Made by a program: the position numbers and the translations under genes. This document shows positions 52,701 to 60,741 of a stretch of DNA of 64,000 bases, in pieces. The stretch is from Paraktedonobacter carboxidivorans (GTDB lineage: Bacteria; Chloroflexota; Ktedonobacteria; Ktedonobacterales; Ktedonobacteraceae): assembly GCA_041156125.1 (NCBI GenBank), contig JBEVTI010000011.1, positions 84,706 to 148,705 on the forward strand, in the 5' to 3' direction. Below the pieces are notes generated by a model. It saw only the letters and a list, made by a program, of their open reading frames with translations. It did not search any database and was not told where the DNA came from. The stretch's first letter is position 1, and each line of letters starts with the position of its first letter.

Positions 52701-53895
52701 GTGTTCCCTGCTTCCAGCGCGTGTACCAGAGCCAGCACAAATACCAGAACACAAAGAGGCAACACAGGACGAAGACAGCCAGACGAGGCTGCAGGTCGAA
52801 AGGCTGCCCGCTGTCGAAGCTACTCAGGAGCAGGCTGCCGAGAAACATCACAGGCCCGGACAGCGTCACGCCAGCAATGACCAGCGCCATGAGCACCATT
52901 AGCGGCTGGCGTAAAATCGCGCGCCGCTCGGTAAACAGATCGGGTCCACTAGAACGAGGAAGCGCGAGCAGCGCCCCTAGAGGCAGAGCCATGGCTAAGA
53001 CCGGCCACCACCAGTACGAGAGATTGAGCGCCTGAGCCAGCGCGAGATCGCCGACCAGCAGCGCCACACAGCTCAGATACGCGAACGGCACAAAACGCTG
53101 CACTACCGCCAGGGTGGCGTAAATGATTGTCGCGTAAAGCGCGGAAAACGCTAGCAAGGTCGCGGGCGACATCGCCACCAGATTATTCTCCACCAGGCGA
53201 TAGGCCGAAAACGCTAGCAGGGGCACCAGCAAGGCAAAGATGATTGTATAGAGCGGCGAGACGGCGCGTAAGAGGGTAGAGCGACGCGTCAGCAGGCTGG
53301 CACCCCCAAAAGCCGCGTGAACACCCAGCACCACCAGGAAAGAGAGCCAGAGGCTGGGGGTTACAAAGACCGTACCCAGCACGCCCGCCAGAACCAGGAA
53401 GCCACCAACTGCCGCCAACACATTCACCATCGCGTCCCCGGAAAGCGCGAAACCACGCATACTCGCCGCCGGCGCAACCGCTATCTGCCCCCCTCGCGCG
53501 AACACGCCAGGCGCGCTCGCCTCTGCCTCTCTGACAGGTTGAAGCAGCACAGGTAGTTCCGGCAAGGCCTCGGCTTCCGCGACTACAGGCTCAGATGCCT
53601 CGGCCAGTTCCTCGGCTGCCTGTAGATCCTGCCTGGAAGCAGAGGCTGCTTGTAGATCCTGAGCCATAGTGCGCAAAAATTGCAGACGCCCCTCATAACG
53701 ATAGATCAGGTCCGTCACCCTGAGCGAAACGCCGCCATAGCGCACCACGCGCTGCAGATCGTGAAGCGATGTCTCTAAAAACCGCTGTTCTTTGTCCGGC
53801 TGGACCGGATACTGGCAGACCGGGCAAAGCTCCGTCTGCGCGAGATCCACCAACTGACCGCAAGCATCGCAATTCAAGGCATTCATTTGCGCCAT
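49714..53895 (-). CDS. Giant multi-spanning membrane protein, SCO7613 C-terminal-domain type
   Basis: The protein has 1393 residues. The N-terminal zinc ribbon 'NCDACGQLVDLAQTELCPVCQYPVQ' (residues 8-32) and a coiled segment to about 110 are followed by well over 30 predicted membrane helices across residues 150-1390. The composition is dominated by Leu/Ala with Trp/Tyr, in the style of DUF2157/SCO7613-type proteins. The function is unknown; these proteins may polymerise or move envelope components. The gene ends at a shared terminator with the MFS gene. Its GC-rich, low-complexity coding accounts for the long open frames on the other strand. Confidence 0.82.
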   Translation of the reverse strand: MAQMNALNCDACGQLVDLAQTELCPVCQYPVQPDKEQRFLETSLHDLQRVVRYGGVSLRVTDLIYRYEGRLQFLRTMAQDLQAASASRQDLQAAEELAEASEPVVAEAEALPELPVLLQPVREAEASAPGVFARGGQIAVAPAASMRGFALSGDAMVNVLAAVGGFLVLAGVLGTVFVTPSLWLSFLVVLGVHAAFGGASLLTRRSTLLRAVSPLYTIIFALLVPLLAFSAYRLVENNLVAMSPATLLAFSALYATIIYATLAVVQRFVPFAYLSCVALLVGDLALAQALNLSYWWWPVLAMALPLGALLALPRSSGPDLFTERRAILRQPLMVLMALVIAGVTLSGPVMFLGSLLLSSFDSGQPFDLQPRLAVFVLCCLFVFWYLCWLWYTRWKQGTPLLAGLCLVLFFLLGYTLNLNLDGYILLETAIALFYHTIVRAVRGQLDAYGFPARTLDGLVLGLVLLVLAQTGVFVLLQLLTHTFNADQFAQQNGGVYFLLRPFMVEAQTTLNVWALVMCLLLTLDMSLMHAGFSRKPARADWCWLLVLSGVLLSAIYGLEVLAWQLDPLWAYAALSLALLTCAVLVRHLSSPAWAYPLECLVLLEVAFTLLLSLSQSWSTISGLLLAFAALIYSVALVQHRPYQSLLPAVLFLLALFSLSEHPLLVLVLSLLLPLLAAGLRRARLFEGRRGEARELFAWTLLLPALISGLVLSDSDMLRSQSACANWISGSGFALFGFVSWWGAQVTVAYEIAGLGLAWYAAALLGREKLWLLPATLFGVLALLQPGINFWALSLLAPALAIVAVGLEKWGARAWAWPFYLLALCSAGMLVSSAFVNGQLEAASWFLLGYALLAYGIGLVTEHLSAPILTPVCATLGVYIAASQVGDLYTPLVVALLGAGVGFVAGRLAHARGRPAWRYALPFYASGLAAAVLTGLAGSLGDLSRPFYGALPAALFVYALVAGALAWSERRASWNWLVAVFACWGVLVTWRLTAWYVLAAAVALALLALLSEWLTRRVLQAEPAATQAFRLAGRASWLWPWPWYSAALLGTLLLGSWPLTTNQALAGTPVVQGMFVLTLLALVSMLVRRAPELLVFPVVLAFWSIGLWWTLAAPTQLLVSATVLCILIYAGQFIWRLWPANLYRLPASLLHHLFSLGGLCLVLLLALDSGALSSEAGPLAQAGVLALVTLSGLLALYGQLRPANALRASTVFSSSSQRATLLARAQEQRHACFYGAGALLSLAISWELLAWGQTRLDTLTLVPASYLIVSAPFLLRDQALSARQIVGQRVALLGSALLLLPALWFSFQGADLTPTLLLLGEALLLLLLGLLLRMRIFILSSAALIIVGTMRLLFISMPPSVPILLLVFGALLMALATVLILSRHRLQTAWSQWE

Positions 53896-54097
53896 CTATG
53901 TACTCCTCATCCCATTGTTGCTCTTTAACGCAGTATACAGGCAGCGTAGACATAAAGAGAAAGCTGATTTACGAACAAGGTACGCCGCCTCTCTGGTATA
54001 GAGCATAGGTGATCGCAAGCCGCTACAAATGGGGCAAATGACACATTTTTTCCCTGGACAATCCTGTGTTCTGCAAGCCTGCCAAAAAAATGCGCCT

Positions 54098-54172
54098 GGC
54101 AGGCATGGCGAAAAGCAGAGGTTTGACGGGCGTTGCGCGCCTGCCAAACCTCTGCTTTTCGCCATGCCTGCC
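54098..54172. terminator. Terminator hairpin, GAGGTTTGG palindrome family copy 3
   Basis: Arms of about 35 bases (54098-54132 and 54136-54172) include GCAGAGGTTTG and GCCAAACCTCTGC, starting four bases after the stop codon of the lipoprotein gene. A second small hairpin (GCCTGCC..GGCAGGC, 54077-54103) follows. Confidence 0.7.
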
Positions 54173-54176
54173 ACCG

Positions 54177-54842
54177 CTACGACGTATATTTAAACGATTG
54201 AAGCATCGGTTGGAAATACTTTGTCTGGGCCTGAGCGAATTTGTCCTTGCCAGCTACATAGACCAGCACAAAACCTTTAATAGCGGTGCTGGAAGGAGAA
54301 TGGTTGTTAGCCAGAACGACGGCTTCAATGTCACTACTCTGTCCATTGAACGTGCTGGTACCGATGATCGAACGCTGGCTCCACGAGTCGCCGTCGAGCG
54401 TGGTGGTCTGAGGAAGATCAACTGTCTGCACGTTTTTCAAGTTCGTCCTGGCTCCCGCGATACCCCCATCAGCCAGTTGAGCGGCTGTCTTGGCTCCATT
54501 CGGATTAGGGGTCGAACCAATTGTCAGGTTGTAGCTGCTGCTCGGATCAGTAAACGCAATCTCCGAACTGGACGTGGTCAACTTCCAATCCCTGGGATAC
54601 TCGATGGTAAAACCACTACCCGTATACGTTTTGAACGACGCGCTGACCGTCGCGACCGTGGTTGCTACCGTTGTCGCTACCGTGTGCTTAATAGGGTTAG
54701 ATGGCAGCGCGCCACTGGTGTTCCCCCTGGCCCTTATGCTGACTCTTGCGCCTCCGCAAGCAACCAGCAACAAGATCAGCGTGAGCAACAGGATGCCTGC
54801 CGCCAGGCGCCGCACCGGAAACTGTAGGGAAAATACCTTCAC
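54177..54842 (-). CDS. Lipoprotein with PsbP-like domain, paralogue 1
   Basis: The protein has 221 residues from GTG 54842, seven bases after GGAGG. The signal peptide has the lipobox LVAC and lipidated Cys29. After a Thr/Val-rich linker ('TVATTVATTVATV') the domain begins 'SFKTYTGSGFTIEYPRDWKLTTSSSEIAFTDPSSSYNLTIGSTPNPNG' and ends 'TKYFQPMLQSFKYTS', the pattern of PsbP/DcrB/LpqN-like folds. It is attached to the outer face of the membrane. Its function is unknown. It is the neighbour and paralogue of the next gene. Confidence 0.8.
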   Translation of the reverse strand: MKVFSLQFPVRRLAAGILLLTLILLLVACGGARVSIRARGNTSGALPSNPIKHTVATTVATTVATVSASFKTYTGSGFTIEYPRDWKLTTSSSEIAFTDPSSSYNLTIGSTPNPNGAKTAAQLADGGIAGARTNLKNVQTVDLPQTTTLDGDSWSQRSIIGTSTFNGQSSDIEAVVLANNHSPSSTAIKGFVLVYVAGKDKFAQAQTKYFQPMLQSFKYTS

Positions 54843-54997
54843 CAGAAAACCTCCAATAACTATTGTTTTCTCCACAAAACTCTACACATCATCTGGTGTG
54901 CCCGGAAATTATAACACGATTCTTTTGAATTGTGCAGCATCCCACACAATATTTCTCACTTTTTCATGTTATATAGGTTATTTTGATTTAATGAATT

Positions 54998-55058
54998 TAT
55001 GAAACATCCCTGCTTGTTCTGGCACAGCATGCACCAGAACAAGCAGGGATGTTTCATA
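54998..55058. terminator. Terminator hairpin with 25-bp perfect arms
   Basis: Arms 54998-55022 and 55034-55058 (TATGAAACATCCCTGCTTGT.. and complement), ten bases beyond the stop codon of the second lipoprotein gene. Confidence 0.75.
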
Positions 55059-55067
55059 ATGATTTTA

Positions 55068-55709
55068 CTACGCAGTGAATTTGAAGGATTGCAGCATAGG
55101 CTGGAAAATCGTAATATCCGTCTGCTGGAAATTGAGCGAAGGCCCGGCATAGTAAATTTCGTAGGCCTTGGTGGTGGGCAAATTTGCTGGATGATTATCC
55201 GCCAGGCCAACTAATTCACCTGGTACCAGGGCACCATTGACTTTGGCCATGCCTGTGATGCCGCTTTGCGCCCAGCTTTCACCGCTAATAGTCGTAGTCG
55301 CGGGCAGACTGACCGGCTGGATATTGCTTACTCCACCTGACTGCTCAAGTGCCGACATGCCAGTCTTAAGCTCATCAGCCGCGCTAACCGCGCCACCAGG
55401 ATTCGGAATGGTCGCGATAGTTACCGTATCTATCTGCTGCGCATCAGTAAAGACAACCGCCCCCTGATTGGTCTGCGCTTTCCAGCCTTGAGGATAGTCG
55501 ATGGTAAAACCAGCGCCTTTGTAGATCTGAAATTGTGCTGCCTGCGTGGGAGCCACTGTAGGAGTTGGGGTGGGAGCTACCGTAGGAATTGGCGTCGCCG
55601 TGTTGGTACTGCTACTACCCCCTCCGCACGCGGCCAGAAGAAGCACAAAAAAAAGAGAGACCAGGCTCAGCGCCATCGGTCGAGTCACAGATTTCCAGGG
55701 TGTAATCAT
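55068..55709 (-). CDS. Lipoprotein with PsbP-like domain, paralogue 2
   Basis: The protein has 213 residues from ATG 55709 (ACGGAGGAT site). It has lipobox LAAC with lipidated Cys28, then a Pro/Thr repeat linker ('TATPIPTVAPTPTPTVAPT') and the same fold as its neighbour: 'QFQIYKGAGFTIDYPQGWKAQTNQGAVVFTDAQQIDTVTIATIPNPGG' to 'ITIFQPMLQSFKFTA'. The near-identical ending 'FQPMLQSFK' shows the two genes arose by tandem duplication. Each has its own terminator. Confidence 0.8.
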   Translation of the reverse strand: MITPWKSVTRPMALSLVSLFFVLLLAACGGGSSSTNTATPIPTVAPTPTPTVAPTQAAQFQIYKGAGFTIDYPQGWKAQTNQGAVVFTDAQQIDTVTIATIPNPGGAVSAADELKTGMSALEQSGGVSNIQPVSLPATTTISGESWAQSGITGMAKVNGALVPGELVGLADNHPANLPTTKAYEIYYAGPSLNFQQTDITIFQPMLQSFKFTA

Positions 55710-55911
55710 ATTTAAAAATATCCTCCGTTATTTAATCAGACACGCTCTATACAAAATACGTAGACGCCAATGTATTATAGCATGTTTCTTTTTTTTGTCT
55801 ATTAGATCTCTATCTTTCGCTCAATAAAGTTATCATTGTGTTTCATTATGTATTATTATATATCAGCGACCACTCCGGCATATGCTGGCCTGCGAGTAGC
55901 CGCTTTTCATC

Positions 55912-56138
55912 TTGCTCGCTCCCTTAAAGATGCAATGTCTCGATCGCGGACAGGACCTCATTGGCGTGATGGAACAGTACCGTACCGAAGCAAAAGCAGA
56001 CCTTGATGGGCAGGTGAGGCAGGCAGTCACAAGGATGGCACGGCAGATGCAGGACCAGGCGCAACACGATGATTGTCGTAAGGAGCATAAATTCGCCAAC
56101 CTTTTAAGCGTAGCAAGAACATCAGTTCTCCATTTTTC
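55912..56138 (+). pseudogene. 5' part of a host gene split by the Tn7-like element
   Basis: From TTG 55912 or ATG 55930: 'LKMQCLDRGQDLIGVMEQYRTEAKADLDGQVRQAVTRMARQMQDQAQHDDCRKEHKFANLLSVART', a helical, coiled-coil-like N-terminus. The frame ends inside the left end of the transposon. The C-terminal HTH-like part at 59186-59425 is in the same orientation and probably belongs to the same gene. This is inference from position and composition. Confidence 0.45.
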
Positions 56139-56345
56139 TGACGCATAAATTCGCCGGAAACGGAGATTGACGCATAAACTTGTTTCAAAAATATACCCCT
56201 CAACTGTTCCGAGATTTCTTTCAGCAATCCATATTTCACGCTCTCATTTGGCAGAGAATTGCGTCAATATGGCAAAGAAATGCGTCAACACCTTGTTCTT
56301 GGTTGCAAAGTTGGGTATGCTCTTAGCAGAGGTTTCTAGCACGCC

Positions 56346-57594
56346 ATGCGGTATGCTCCGCATGAGAAAGAGCGGCGCATGAAGACCCTTGCTTACGCGC
56401 AATGGTGTGATCGGCTTCAGTTTTCGACGGCCACGCGGGACTTCCTGCTGCGCATTCGTACTTCTCCTCCCGCTCGTCGCGTCCAGGGGCGTCTCCTGAA
56501 TGTGAGTGGAACCTACGCCAGCCGCAAGATGAGCGTCTCTATCCAGTTTGAAAGTCATACCGTGGAATTGTGGGCCATCTACATGATGGAATACGATCAA
56601 GCGGTGCTGGAATATTTTGATCAACCTTGTCAACTGGAACTCCATTATCTCCTCGATCTGGCAGAAGGATCAATGGCATGTCCCGCTTTACCTGGATCAG
56701 CCAACTGCCGAAGCATATGCCTTACTCCACAAGCATCGAAGCAGCGCCTCATTTGGACTGGCCGCTGGGGTGCATCTTCAGGCAAATGCATCACTCGACT
56801 GGGATGGGAAACGGTGGACGTTGCTGAACCTGGGCGATACGACGACGACACTCTTGCCCGCAGAGGGAACCATGCTCCAATTAGAAACATCTGTGTTTCT
56901 GCATTTGGTGGAAACCAACGTTATTCAGGTAAAAGATACATCCCACCGTTCTGCGAAGGCGCTTTCTGCCGAAGTTCATCGGCTTCTCCTGGAAGCTGGC
57001 GACCAGGCCATCGAGATTGCGAACCAGCGATATCATCTGGTCGAAGCCTACCAGAACAAGCGACAGGACATGTACGCAGGCACGCCCACGCGGACTATTC
57101 GCGATTGGCTCGCGCACTTTCGCGATGCGGAAGCAACCTATGGTTCTGGTTACGGCTACGTTGGACTCTTGCCGAAAACCGCCGCTCGTGGCAATCGGAA
57201 TCCCAGAGCTGACAAAACCAGTCGCCGTTTACTCGATGAAGCCATTGCCCAGTGGTACGCTCGTCCTAAACAGCAGAAAGCTCGTGAGGTGTTTCTGCTG
57301 TATCAGCGTGCCTGCCTGGAACAGCAGGTTCCGTTCGTCACCGAACGAACGTTTTATCGGCATCTGAACAAGGCAAGCGACCCGACCTTGACGGAGAAGC
57401 GCAAGGGAGCAAGGGCGGCTTATCAAGAAAGCGCCTGGTACTGGGAGTTAGAACACAGTACCCCGCGCCATGGCGACCGTCCCTGGGAACTGGCTCACAT
57501 GGATCATACGCAACTGAATATCGAGTTGCTCTCCAACCTGGGCAAGCCGTTAGGCCGACCATGGGCTACCTTTCTGGTCGATGCAAATCTATGA
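56346..57594 (+). pseudogene. Degenerate tnsA-tnsB transposase genes
   Basis: The first frame (56346-56640) encodes TnsA-like 'RRVQGRLLNVSGTYASRKMSVSIQFESHTVELWAIYMMEYDQAVLEYFDQPCQLELHYL'. After a shift at about 56640 a second frame continues with a TnsA-like tail ('WHVPLYLDQPTAEAYALLHKHRSSASF'). It then runs straight into a TnsB/TniA N-terminus ('LLNLGDTTTTLLPAEGTMLQLET', HTH 'PKQQKAREVFLLYQRACLEQQVPFVTERTFYRHLN'). It stops just inside the DDE domain ('WELAHMDHTQLNIELL', first catalytic Asp) at 'RPWATFLVDANL'. The remaining catalytic Asp and Glu are missing. It is inactive. Confidence 0.7.
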
Positions 57595-57606
57595 GGAGTT
57601 TCGCTA

Positions 57607-58176
57607 ATGGAGGAGTTTCTTGAGTTCTCAGACGACCGCAATGAGCCATTACCACCAGAACCCCAGGCACTTCTTGAGCGCTTCAAAACCTACGCGGTCT
57701 GGCACCCTCGGTTACTTCAGGTCCGAACGCACGTGTTGGATACCATTTGGGAACCAGCAGATGTGGTTTTTATGGTGGTTTGTGGACCAAGCGGCGTTGG
57801 CAAGTCCAAGCTGGCAGAGGTCCTGAGCAGCCGCTTAACGACTGCCAATGGGCACTCTCCCCGCCGATCACTCCTGATCAACACTCGCCCCCCCGATGGA
57901 GAATTGTTCCACCGGGCCAATTTCTATCAGAACGGGATGAAACTCCTGGGCAAAACCACCTTTGATCGACATATCAAAGTGGATGTTGCCACTGCTGAGC
58001 ATCTGGTGGAGAAAAAGAGAGGGAGAGGCAAGACCAGCACCAAATACAACGATGACCCAGAACTACGAGATGCGTATGAGGAAGAACTACGCAGGCAAGG
58101 GCTGCGCGTGGTTCTTCATATTACTCGCTGGATGAAACAAGAATCGGACTGGGTACTAGTTCAGAAAAAGGTGTAA
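57607..58176 (+). pseudogene. Truncated TnsC/TniB-type AAA ATPase
   Basis: The frame encodes 189 residues. Walker A is 'VVCGPSGVGKSKLAEVL' (60-67), followed by 'LLINTRPPDGELFHRANFYQNGMKLLG' as in TnsC/TniB proteins. The sequence breaks off after 'LRVVLHI', exactly where Walker B ('DEAHHL') should follow, and ends in 14 unrelated residues. Family members are about 270-550 residues, so roughly half is missing. A ribosome binding site (AATGGAGG) is intact, so a fragment may still be made. Confidence 0.7.
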
Positions 58177-58179
58177 CCT

Positions 58180-59121
58180 ATGCGTATTCAACCAATCTCA
58201 GAAAAAGATCTCCCTGTCTTTGCATCCTGGAGTTCAAAGCCTGAACTGAATAACCAACTCCAACGGTATATCCTTTCACATTGGGATCAGGGAACAAGCA
58301 GACCAGAATGGTGCTTTACAGCAGTAGAAGGAGAGCAGATTGTAGGAAGAGTGGTCTACTGGGCTTCATCTGCACAGAGAAGTCCGACAGATATTGACTT
58401 CTTCGATGTAGACTGGACACAAGAAAGGTATCTTCAGATTGGAACGGCATTACTCAACCACTCCTTCACTGCTTTGAATATCGCTGGCAATCAACGGATC
58501 AAATATCAGTTGAATCATCCCAACGCTCTTCAACCGGTCACGGATCAGCGCTTACAGATCCTGAGCGCACTCGGTTTCTTTCTGCGTCGTCAAGGATATC
58601 GCTGGGAAACGCGGAATACGTTCCCACGGGAGGCCGATCCCCAGCTTCGTTACACTGTTGTGCATTCAGAAGCGTTCTTACAGGAAATTTTCCAAAGGAC
58701 ACTCACACAGAGTCTGGATCGAGGCATCCAGCGAGATCTCACAGAATTTGGACAGGAGGAGGGAGCACGGAGGCGGCTAAAAGAATCTCGAATCAGTCAC
58801 CGGCTTCCAGATGGATGGCAGATTGCAAGCCTTCCAGAGGGAGAACCTGTCGGGATCATTATGGTTGGCAAGAACGATGGAGGACCAATCATTGATTACC
58901 TTGGTATCCTTCCAGAACATCGAGGTCATGGATATGTTCACGGTTTGCTGGCACAAGGAGTGAATATCTTGCTCATGTCAGGAGCAAAGCGTATTCGCTC
59001 AGATTGTGATGTCAACAATGAACCAATGATCCGCGCTTTTCAACGAGCAGCTTTCACCATGTTTTGCACTCGCAGCGTCTATGTCTATCCATCTTCTTTG
59101 CCAAATGAAACTGAAATTTGA
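58180..59121 (+). CDS. GNAT-family N-acetyltransferase, transposon cargo
   Basis: The protein has 313 residues, apparently two GNAT-like halves. The N-terminal half 'MRIQPISEKDLPVFASWSSKP' and 'VEGEQIVGRVVYWAS' is degenerate, and the C-terminal half is complete: 'EGEPVGIIMVGKNDGGPIIDYLGILPEHRGHGYVHGLLAQGVNILLMSGAKRIRSDCDVNNEPMIRAFQRAAFTMF'. The acetyl-CoA loop is 'PEHRGHGY'. It is codon-wise more AT-rich than its neighbours and sits between tnsC and the right end, so it is cargo. The substrate is unknown; resistance or small-molecule modification is possible. Confidence 0.78.
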   Translation: MRIQPISEKDLPVFASWSSKPELNNQLQRYILSHWDQGTSRPEWCFTAVEGEQIVGRVVYWASSAQRSPTDIDFFDVDWTQERYLQIGTALLNHSFTALNIAGNQRIKYQLNHPNALQPVTDQRLQILSALGFFLRRQGYRWETRNTFPREADPQLRYTVVHSEAFLQEIFQRTLTQSLDRGIQRDLTEFGQEEGARRRLKESRISHRLPDGWQIASLPEGEPVGIIMVGKNDGGPIIDYLGILPEHRGHGYVHGLLAQGVNILLMSGAKRIRSDCDVNNEPMIRAFQRAAFTMFCTRSVYVYPSSLPNETEI

Positions 59122-59185
59122 CTCATATCTTCGCCATTTTGCCATGTTGACGCATATCTCCCCTTTTTGGCGGATTTATGTGTCA

Positions 59186-59425
59186 AAGGACAATGATTCC
59201 AGCGATTGGCCAGGGCAAACAACGTCTCAGACCATGCCTATGCCCATCGTCTCTATGCGTGAAGACAGCAACTTGCTTATCAACCGCGAGGAGCGTATCA
59301 CGTCAGCCTACTGGGAGCTTGTGCAGGAGGGCATCCGGCCTACGGGCGATACGTTATCCAGGCGCGCACGTTGTAACCGCGCCGTAGCCTTGAACTGGCT
59401 GAGGGAGCAGAAAGTTGCCGGATAA
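59186..59425 (+). pseudogene. 3' part of the host gene split by the Tn7-like element (HTH domain)
   Basis: The frame runs 'DNDSSDWPGQTTSQTMPMPIVSMREDSNLLINREERITSAYWELVQEGIRPTGDTLSRRARCNRAVALNWLREQK' to the stop at 59425. The last 50 residues form a helix-turn-helix of the 'RPTGxTLSRRAxCNRxxALxWLRE' type. ATG 59234 could be used as a new start. No ribosome binding site is evident, which supports its being the tail of the interrupted gene. Confidence 0.45.
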
Positions 59426-59442
59426 AGGCGATTTATGAAGGC

Positions 59443-59486
59443 AGTACCGGAAGGCAGTACCTGGCGAAGTACTGCCTTCCGGTACT
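59443..59486. terminator. Hairpin between convergent genes
   Basis: Eighteen-base perfect arms (AGTACCGGAAGGCAGTAC, 59443-59460; complement 59469-59486), then a direct repeat of the loop motif CCTGGCGAAGTAC. It lies 20 bases after the bcp stop codon on its strand. Confidence 0.65.
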
Positions 59487-59505
59487 ACCTGGCGAAGTAC
59501 CGGGT

Positions 59506-60003
59506 TCAAAGTCCTAGTTCCTCAATCGTACTCAAAACCTCTTGAGCATGGTCTGCGGCGTTCACTTTATGCCAGATTTTTCGCACAACGCCTTCCTTAT
59601 CGATCAGGAAAGTCTCGCGATTCACTCCCAGATACTTCTTGCCATACATGTTTTTCTCTTTCCACACGCCGTAGAGTTGTGAAACCTCCGTATCGGTATC
59701 GGCCAGCAGCGGAAATGGCAAGCCGTATTTATCCGCGAATTTCTGATGGGACGCAAGATCATCCGCGCTGACGCCGAGCACAACGACGCCGCGCTTTTGC
59801 ATGTCGTGGTTGGCATCGCGGAATGAGCAGGCTTCCGCCGTACAACCAGGGGTGCTGTCTCTTGGATAAAAATATAAAACTACAAGATGATTTACAAGTG
59901 AACTTAGCTGAACCTTGCCATCCCTCACTATCGTATCATCCCCGATTGCAGGCAGCGTGAAGTCAGGAGCAGGCTGCAACTCTTCAATCCGTATCTCGCT
60001 CAT
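59506..60003 (-). CDS. bcp: Thioredoxin-dependent thiol peroxidase (Bcp/PrxQ)
   Basis: The protein has 165 residues and is a peroxiredoxin of the Bcp/PrxQ class. The peroxidatic Cys54 and resolving Cys59 are in 'FYPRDSTPGCTAEACSFRD'. The thioredoxin-fold markers 'APDFTLP', 'VLGVSADDLASHQKFADKYGLPFPLLAD' and 'RETFLIDKEGVVRKIW' are present. It reduces hydroperoxides with thioredoxin as electron donor, in the cytoplasm. It is a single gene. Confidence 0.93.
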   Translation of the reverse strand: MSEIRIEELQPAPDFTLPAIGDDTIVRDGKVQLSSLVNHLVVLYFYPRDSTPGCTAEACSFRDANHDMQKRGVVVLGVSADDLASHQKFADKYGLPFPLLADTDTEVSQLYGVWKEKNMYGKKYLGVNRETFLIDKEGVVRKIWHKVNAADHAQEVLSTIEELGL

Positions 60004-60276
60004 AATAGTTACCTCGCCAAGCTGTTTTTATCAGTGTATCATATACAGCTATTACAAGGCGGATTGCTCCTGGGAAGAGATGCTTGGCATCTCCTCGTAC
60101 TGGCTTAAAAGCTCAAGGAACGTAATCTGGCCGAGGTGCTGACGGTAGCGGATCATCCACATTTCTAGGCAAAGCCACGCAGCCCTATCTGGTGCTTATT
60201 ATGTCTGGCACATTCCTGACAGAACGTAATTTCTGCTGACATCTTGGAGAGGGAAATCCCGAAAGAGTTCTCTTTT

Positions 60277-60366
60277 ATGCAAAATCAGGAGGCACGGAGT
60301 ATTTTATATAAGGTACTCACCAGCCTGGCGATCATGGATGGAGCGACCAGACCTGTATTAAACTAA
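60277..60366 (+). CDS. Possible 29-residue peptide ORF followed by a terminator
   Basis: The frame ATG 60277 to TAA 60366 encodes 'MQNQEARSILYKVL..' to '..GATRPVLN' and ends five bases before a strong intrinsic terminator on the same strand. The upstream sequence (GGAGAGGGAAAT, about 25 bases away) is too far to be a good ribosome binding site. It could be a peptide, part of a small RNA, or a remnant. Bases 60004-60276 show nothing recognisable. Confidence 0.25.
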   Translation: MQNQEARSILYKVLTSLAIMDGATRPVLN

Positions 60367-60370
60367 TCCG

Positions 60371-60401
60371 AATGCCCCAGCTTACCGCTGGGGCATTTTT
60401 T
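60371..60401 (+). terminator. Rho-independent terminator (plus strand)
   Basis: AATGCCCCAGC, a short loop, CTGGGGCATTTTTT. The stem is followed directly by a T-run on the plus strand. All annotated genes nearby are on the minus strand, so it implies a plus-strand transcript of its own. Confidence 0.75.
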
Positions 60402-60408
60402 AGCATTA

Positions 60409-60732
60409 TCATTGCTGTGCTTTTGATGAAGGAAATGCCAGTGTTGTGGTGTTTTCCGTCATATTGGATAGGACGGCTTTGACATATTTCAAGAGCCGCG
60501 CTCCGTTGGGGAATGCCAAAGCACTGATATAGGTATAGGGTGACGACAGCCCTGCCAGGGCTTCCTCCATGGTTCCCGCAGGCAAGCGAAGATGGTATGT
60601 GTGCTCTCCCCTTTCTGCCAACTCGCACCCGGCTTGTTTTAAAAATTGCGTGAGCGTTTCAGCACCATCGGGATATATCGTTATGGTCAACTCACCTATA
60701 GGCTTGCTGGATACAATTTCTCCCCGTTCCAT
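60409..60732 (-). CDS. Small hypothetical protein
   Basis: The protein has 107 residues with an excellent GGAGG site before ATG 60732. The core 'GELTITIYPDGAETLTQFLKQAGCELAERGEHTYHLRLPAGTMEEALAGLSSPYTYISALAFPNGARLLKYVKAVLS' suggests an alpha/beta fold. I do not recognise a family. It is the last gene of a minus-strand cassette with a second unknown protein, a methyltransferase and a zinc-ribbon protein, nine bases after the preceding gene. Confidence 0.7.
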   Translation of the reverse strand: MERGEIVSSKPIGELTITIYPDGAETLTQFLKQAGCELAERGEHTYHLRLPAGTMEEALAGLSSPYTYISALAFPNGARLLKYVKAVLSNMTENTTTLAFPSSKAQQ

Positions 60733-60741
60733 ACGAGCCTC

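Larger units (their letters stand above)
56139..59185 (+). mobile_element. Decayed Tn7-like transposon with GNAT cargo
   Basis: The ends TGACGCATAAATTCGCC (56139-56155) and the inverted TGACACATAAATCCGCC (59185 back to 59169) match at 15 of 17 positions. Internal copies of TTGACGCATA or TGCGTCAA occur near both ends (about 56167, 56262, 56280 and 59149), as expected for TnsB-binding sites. The interior carries tnsA/tnsB remnants, a truncated tnsC and an acetyltransferase. A related motif GAGCATAAATTCGCC lies just outside at about 56081. I found no clear 5-bp target duplication. No tnsD/tniQ or CRISPR genes are present. Confidence 0.7.

Noticed and set aside
49769..53556. Several long plus-strand frames opposite the giant membrane protein gene
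   Set aside because: They have unlikely low-complexity composition (Gln/Arg/Ala-rich) and no start signals; they are antisense shadows of a Leu/Ala-rich coding sequence.
56134..59190. Five-base target duplication around the Tn7-like element
   Set aside because: The flanks TTTTC and AAGGA do not match; the ends may have decayed or the boundary may be offset.
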